DNA from: CAYRIF01 sp964424205
GTDB lineage: Bacteria > Bacteroidota > Bacteroidia > Cytophagales > Cyclobacteriaceae
Reading direction: 5' to 3'
Assembly (NCBI GenBank): GCA_964424205.1
Contig: CAYRIF010000159.1
Span: 1-8,674, forward strand
Length of the DNA stretch: 8,674 nucleotides
Made by a program: the position numbers and the translations under genes. Positions 5,933 to 8,674 of this stretch are shown here, piece by piece. How positions within the stretch are numbered: the stretch's first letter is position 1; the number at the start of each line of letters is the position of its first letter. Below the pieces are notes generated by a model. It worked only from the letters and a program-made list of their open reading frames with translations, made no database searches and had not been told where the DNA came from.

Positions 5933-8131
5933 CTATTTATTTGGTAATTTAAAGGCATAATAATTATCTCCTGATCTCGTTCCTTGTAATCCGCCACCGC
6001 CTGCCGCAATCACTACATACTGCTGTCCCTTCACTTCATAGGTAGAGGGTGTGGCATAACCACCAGCAGGCAATTGAAAAGTCCATAGTACTTCACCTGT
6101 TTTTTTATCAATGGCTCTGAATTTTTTGTCTCTTGTGGCACCAATAAAAATTAGTCCTCCTGCGGTCACAATACCACCACCAAATAATTGTGTGCCAGTC
6201 TTAGGGATTCCTCTTTTAGTTAGTGCCTCATACTCTCCTAATGGGACTTTCCACTCAATTTTTCCTGAGTTGAGGTTAACCGCACACAAATTACTCCATG
6301 GCGGTTTAATGCCAGGATATCCATCCTGATCTCGTAATTGCTTGTAGGCTTTCAATTTATACCGTTTTGTAGTATCGCTTTTAATTGCTGTATTAGCGAC
6401 TTGTTTTTCCACTAGGGGTAGCAATTCGGTGGCTTCATCATCACCTAGTTCAAAGAGATATGCTAATATAGCACGCCTATTTTTTTCTGGCAAAGCCTGG
6501 AAAGAAGGCATCATACCTCTTCCTGTTTTTAGCAAGGTCTTTGCATTACGCAGTTTGGTTTTTTCTTTTATCTTTACCAGTGAAGGAAATGCAATACTTC
6601 CTTTACGATCTTCGCCATGACAAGAGGCACAATTTTTGATATACATTCGTTCACCAGCCACCGCCAAATTTTCAAACGCATTAATTTCTCCACTTGTAGG
6701 TATATCTCTAATCAACTGCACCATGTGTGGTATATCATTTACACCAACATATATGATACCAGTCTTATAATCAAATGCCCCTCCGCTCCACTCAGCCCCT
6801 CCTCTGAATCCCGGCAATTGAATAGTTCCTGCTTCTGATGGTGGTGTGTAGATATTTCCTAAAGTATATCCTTTAATCTGGTTCATAATATTTTCATGTG
6901 ACTCAGAAGAAATATCTGTTACCAAACTTTCATCAAAATATTGTCTCACCAATGCTGGGGGTAATAAAGGAAAAGGTTGTGTAGCCCAAGTGGATTCTCC
7001 TGCCATATTAGATTCGGGAACAGGTCTCTCTTCCACCTTAAAAATCGGCTCCCCAGTTTCCCTATCAAGCAAGAATATAAAGCCTTGTTTGGTTAATTGT
7101 GCTACAGCATCTATGCTTTTTCCCTCATGTTTTATGGTAACAAGGTTTGGAGGTGCAGGAAGATCATAATCCCAAAGGTCATGGTGCGAGACCTGAAAAT
7201 GCCATCTGTATTTGCCAGTTGCTGCATCCAATGCAAGTAAACAATTCGCAAATAATCCTTTTCCTTTATGATCTGCCCCATAAAAATCATGGGTAGCGGA
7301 TCCCAACGGGGCATATACAATTCCTCTATCTACGTCAATGCTTAATCCACTCCACGCATTGACTCCCCCTCCTGTTTTATAATAATCCTTTGGCCATGAC
7401 TCATATCCATATTCCCCTGGGTGAGGAATTGTATGAAATATCCATTTCAACGCTCCCGTTCTAACATTATAGGCTCGAATATGTCCTGGCAAAGCGCCAT
7501 GCACTTCGTTTACACTAGATCCCATTATTATCAGGTCTTTATAAATAACCCCTGGAGAAGTGTTTCGAATAAACGCTGTCTTTTTATCAACGGCTCTATC
7601 AAGTCCATCCAGTAAATCTACAACCCCGTTGTCTCCAAAATCTTTAATTAATTTTCCCGTCACTGCATCTATGGCTTGAATTTCATTCATCACACAATAG
7701 AACAATCTTTTATCATCACCATCTTCCCAGTAGGTCAGCCCTCGGTTCGTACCACCGACACCTTTTATAATTTTCTTTCTTGAATCGAATGGCGCATACT
7801 CCCAAATTTTGCTTCCAGATGCAGCGTCCAAAGCGACAATTTTTAATGCCGCTGTTGACGCATATAAAATGTCATCAACAATTAAAGGATTACACTCAAT
7901 AGATGTTGCGTCCTGATTGTCGCCTGTTTTATAAACCCATGCCACTTTGAGTTCATTTACATTGTCAATATTAATCTGATCTAAAGCAGAATAGGCGTTA
8001 CTTCCATTGTCACCCCGGTACACCTTCCATGATACGTCCGCTTCAGTAACCCCGCTACCAAAATCGCATGAATATAAAATGAAATTCATGAATATTATCA
8101 CCAAAAACAACCGCTTAGATTTTATTACCAT
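5933..8131 (-). CDS. PQQ-dependent dehydrogenase lipoprotein with internal cytochrome c domain
   Basis: This is a quinoprotein that oxidises a sugar or alcohol with PQQ and passes electrons to its own heme c. From the ATG at 8131 it has 732 residues; a longer frame to 8197 adds 22 residues ahead of the signal sequence. The chosen start gives a clean lipoprotein signal (KSKRLFLVIIFMNFILYSC, lipid on Cys22). Numbered from that start, blades of the propeller include SWKVYRGDNGSNAYSALDQI (34-53), GALKWIFHTIPHPGE (226-240), the glucose-dehydrogenase-like HHDLWDYDLPAPP (316-328) and GGAEWSGGAFD (444-454). A cytochrome c insert spans about 487-568 with CASCH at 501-505 and GRGMMPSF (Met540/541 as ligand). 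The propeller then closes with WKVPLG, GGIVTAGGLIFIGATRD and AAGGGGLQGTRSGDNYYAFKLP. The nearest relatives are membrane-type glucose dehydrogenases, but the substrate cannot be assigned. No PQQ biosynthesis gene is in the window. It lies between the two MITE-like copies and upstream of the cytochrome lipoprotein. Confidence 0.9.
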   Translation of the reverse strand: MVIKSKRLFLVIIFMNFILYSCDFGSGVTEADVSWKVYRGDNGSNAYSALDQINIDNVNELKVAWVYKTGDNQDATSIECNPLIVDDILYASTAALKIVALDAASGSKIWEYAPFDSRKKIIKGVGGTNRGLTYWEDGDDKRLFYCVMNEIQAIDAVTGKLIKDFGDNGVVDLLDGLDRAVDKKTAFIRNTSPGVIYKDLIIMGSSVNEVHGALPGHIRAYNVRTGALKWIFHTIPHPGEYGYESWPKDYYKTGGGVNAWSGLSIDVDRGIVYAPLGSATHDFYGADHKGKGLFANCLLALDAATGKYRWHFQVSHHDLWDYDLPAPPNLVTIKHEGKSIDAVAQLTKQGFIFLLDRETGEPIFKVEERPVPESNMAGESTWATQPFPLLPPALVRQYFDESLVTDISSESHENIMNQIKGYTLGNIYTPPSEAGTIQLPGFRGGAEWSGGAFDYKTGIIYVGVNDIPHMVQLIRDIPTSGEINAFENLAVAGERMYIKNCASCHGEDRKGSIAFPSLVKIKEKTKLRNAKTLLKTGRGMMPSFQALPEKNRRAILAYLFELGDDEATELLPLVEKQVANTAIKSDTTKRYKLKAYKQLRDQDGYPGIKPPWSNLCAVNLNSGKIEWKVPLGEYEALTKRGIPKTGTQLFGGGIVTAGGLIFIGATRDKKFRAIDKKTGEVLWTFQLPAGGYATPSTYEVKGQQYVVIAAGGGGLQGTRSGDNYYAFKLPNK

Positions 8132-8213
8132 ATTTAGTAAATCATATTTAGCACCCCAAAATAAAATTAAAGGATTCAATTTACATAAATATATCATATT
8201 TCGTTACTTTTGA

Positions 8214-8416
8214 TTCGCTAAATTCAGCTTATACATCAACTCTTTCAAACTTGATAAGAAACAAATATTACTGGTATCGAATCTATTATTAGTATATTTT
8301 CTCCTATTTCTAAGCCCCATAGGTTCTTCCTGTACACCAAATGCTTCTTCAGAAAAAGAAGATAAAAAAAGAATAAACGTATATTAGTTGCAGAAGTAAA
8401 TGGCAATGAAATTCCT
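8214..8416 (+). pseudogene. Degraded plus-strand lipoprotein-like gene cut by copy B
   Basis: From 8214 the frame encodes a lysine-containing start region, a long hydrophobic stretch (ILLVSNLLLVYFLLFLSPIG) and a lipobox-like GSSC (Cys codon 8331-8333), then a Ser/Lys/Glu-rich linker, stopping at 8385-8387. If one A is added to the run of seven A at 8364-8370, the frame continues as KRILVAEVNGNEIP up to the left end of the repeat element at 8416, and then into element sequence (LARIIHR...) to a stop at 8489-8491. No ATG precedes the signal, so the gene looks dead by start loss, a frameshift and insertion. VAEVNGNEI resembles the opening of many extracytoplasmic folding or ligand domains, but no function is claimed. 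The minus-strand frame over it is a shadow. Confidence 0.4.
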
Positions 8417-8670
8417 TTAGCCCGCATTATTCACCGTATTTTTAATATACCAAGAAAAAACAGTGAAATATACTACTTAAAAGTACAATAGGGCAAAAAA
8501 TAAATAGCCTAAATTTGGGGGTCTTGCGATTATCTTCGGGCATCCACTATGCCTGCTTGGGAGACAGGTTGCAAAATCTTTGAAATAGCACACTATGTCT
8601 GCATGTTTCTCCCGATAAGTATCGGGATTGCGGCTATACGAAGTTCATCGCATGAATAATGCGGGCTAAA
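8416..8670 (+). mobile_element. MITE-like element, copy B
   Basis: Copy B is about 255 bp, bounded by a perfect 18-bp inverted repeat: TTTAGCCCGCATTATTCA (8416-8433) and its exact complement at 8653-8670. TA dinucleotides lie at the same place in each end (8418-8419 and 8667-8668). It is in the same orientation as copy A. The left ends match over about 20 bp (17 of 20 positions), the next 66 bp are unalike apart from being AT-rich, and 8502-8669 matches copy A's core. The spacing from left end to core is exactly 86 bp in both copies. There is no coding capacity for a transposase, so movement would need an enzyme encoded elsewhere. Only 4 bp of right flank are visible, so a longer target duplication cannot be assessed. 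Confidence 0.7.
8611..8626. repeat. Palindrome CCCGATA-AG-TATCGGG inside copy B
   Basis: Perfect 7-bp arms enclose a 2-nt centre. The equivalent site in copy A (5407-5422) keeps only CGATA/TATCG. This short palindrome type recurs between genes in Bacteroidota genomes and is part of the conserved core of the element. Confidence 0.6.
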
Positions 8671-8674
8671 AAAG

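Noticed and set aside
7132..7320. Minus-strand reading frame of 62 codons inside the dehydrogenase
   Set aside because: It is an alternate frame of a clearly coding region and has no independent support.
8245..8427. Minus-strand reading frame of 60 codons upstream of the dehydrogenase
   Set aside because: Its composition is explained by the opposite strand's hydrophobic lipoprotein-like remnant, and it runs into the repeat element.
5209..8670. CRISPR array or tandem repeats as an explanation of the repeated sequence
   Set aside because: There are only two long copies 3.2 kb apart, with inverted ends and no regular short repeat-spacer pattern.

Overview
The window looks chromosomal and comes from a member of the Bacteroidota, most likely a Cytophagales-type gliding or marine lineage (inference). 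The evidence is AT-rich sequence, start codons preceded by A/T-rich leaders instead of strong Shine-Dalgarno sites, TAnnTTTG promoter boxes, a Bacteroidota-style SPOR/coiled-coil protein, and REP-like palindromes that translate as 'LPTGRQA'.

Layout. All six intact genes lie on the minus strand. From low to high coordinate they are: an OprO/OprP-type outer-membrane porin (264-1490); a secreted coiled-coil protein with a SPOR-like C-terminus (1791-2375), which has its own TAnnTTTG promoter and a strong intrinsic terminator; class II fumarase fumC (2481-3881); a secreted SGNH/GDSL hydrolase (4003-5151); a small heme-binding lipoprotein (5340-5888); and a PQQ-dependent dehydrogenase lipoprotein with a built-in cytochrome c domain (about 5933-8131). 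The last two are 44 bp apart and probably form one transcription unit, dehydrogenase first. They would make a periplasm-facing oxidation module in which PQQ passes electrons to heme c. The other genes look like independent housekeeping or envelope functions.

The most unusual content is in the repeats. Two same-orientation copies of an element of about 255 bp (5209-5466 and 8416-8670) share a core that is about 85% identical by hand count. They have related terminal inverted repeats (18 bp perfect in the second copy), and a TA dinucleotide sits next to all four ends, as in a non-autonomous MITE-like element. The copies flank the dehydrogenase/cytochrome module. The first supplies the last 41 codons and the stop of the cytochrome gene. 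The second interrupts the remains of a plus-strand lipoprotein-like gene. A degraded piece resembling the C-terminal part of a REP-associated (Y1) transposase lies at the left edge, and further REP-like palindromes lie at 226-256 and 1677-1692. I found no tRNA, rRNA or CRISPR array, and no unmistakable new multi-gene system. The MITE-like pair and the genes it has altered are the best lead.
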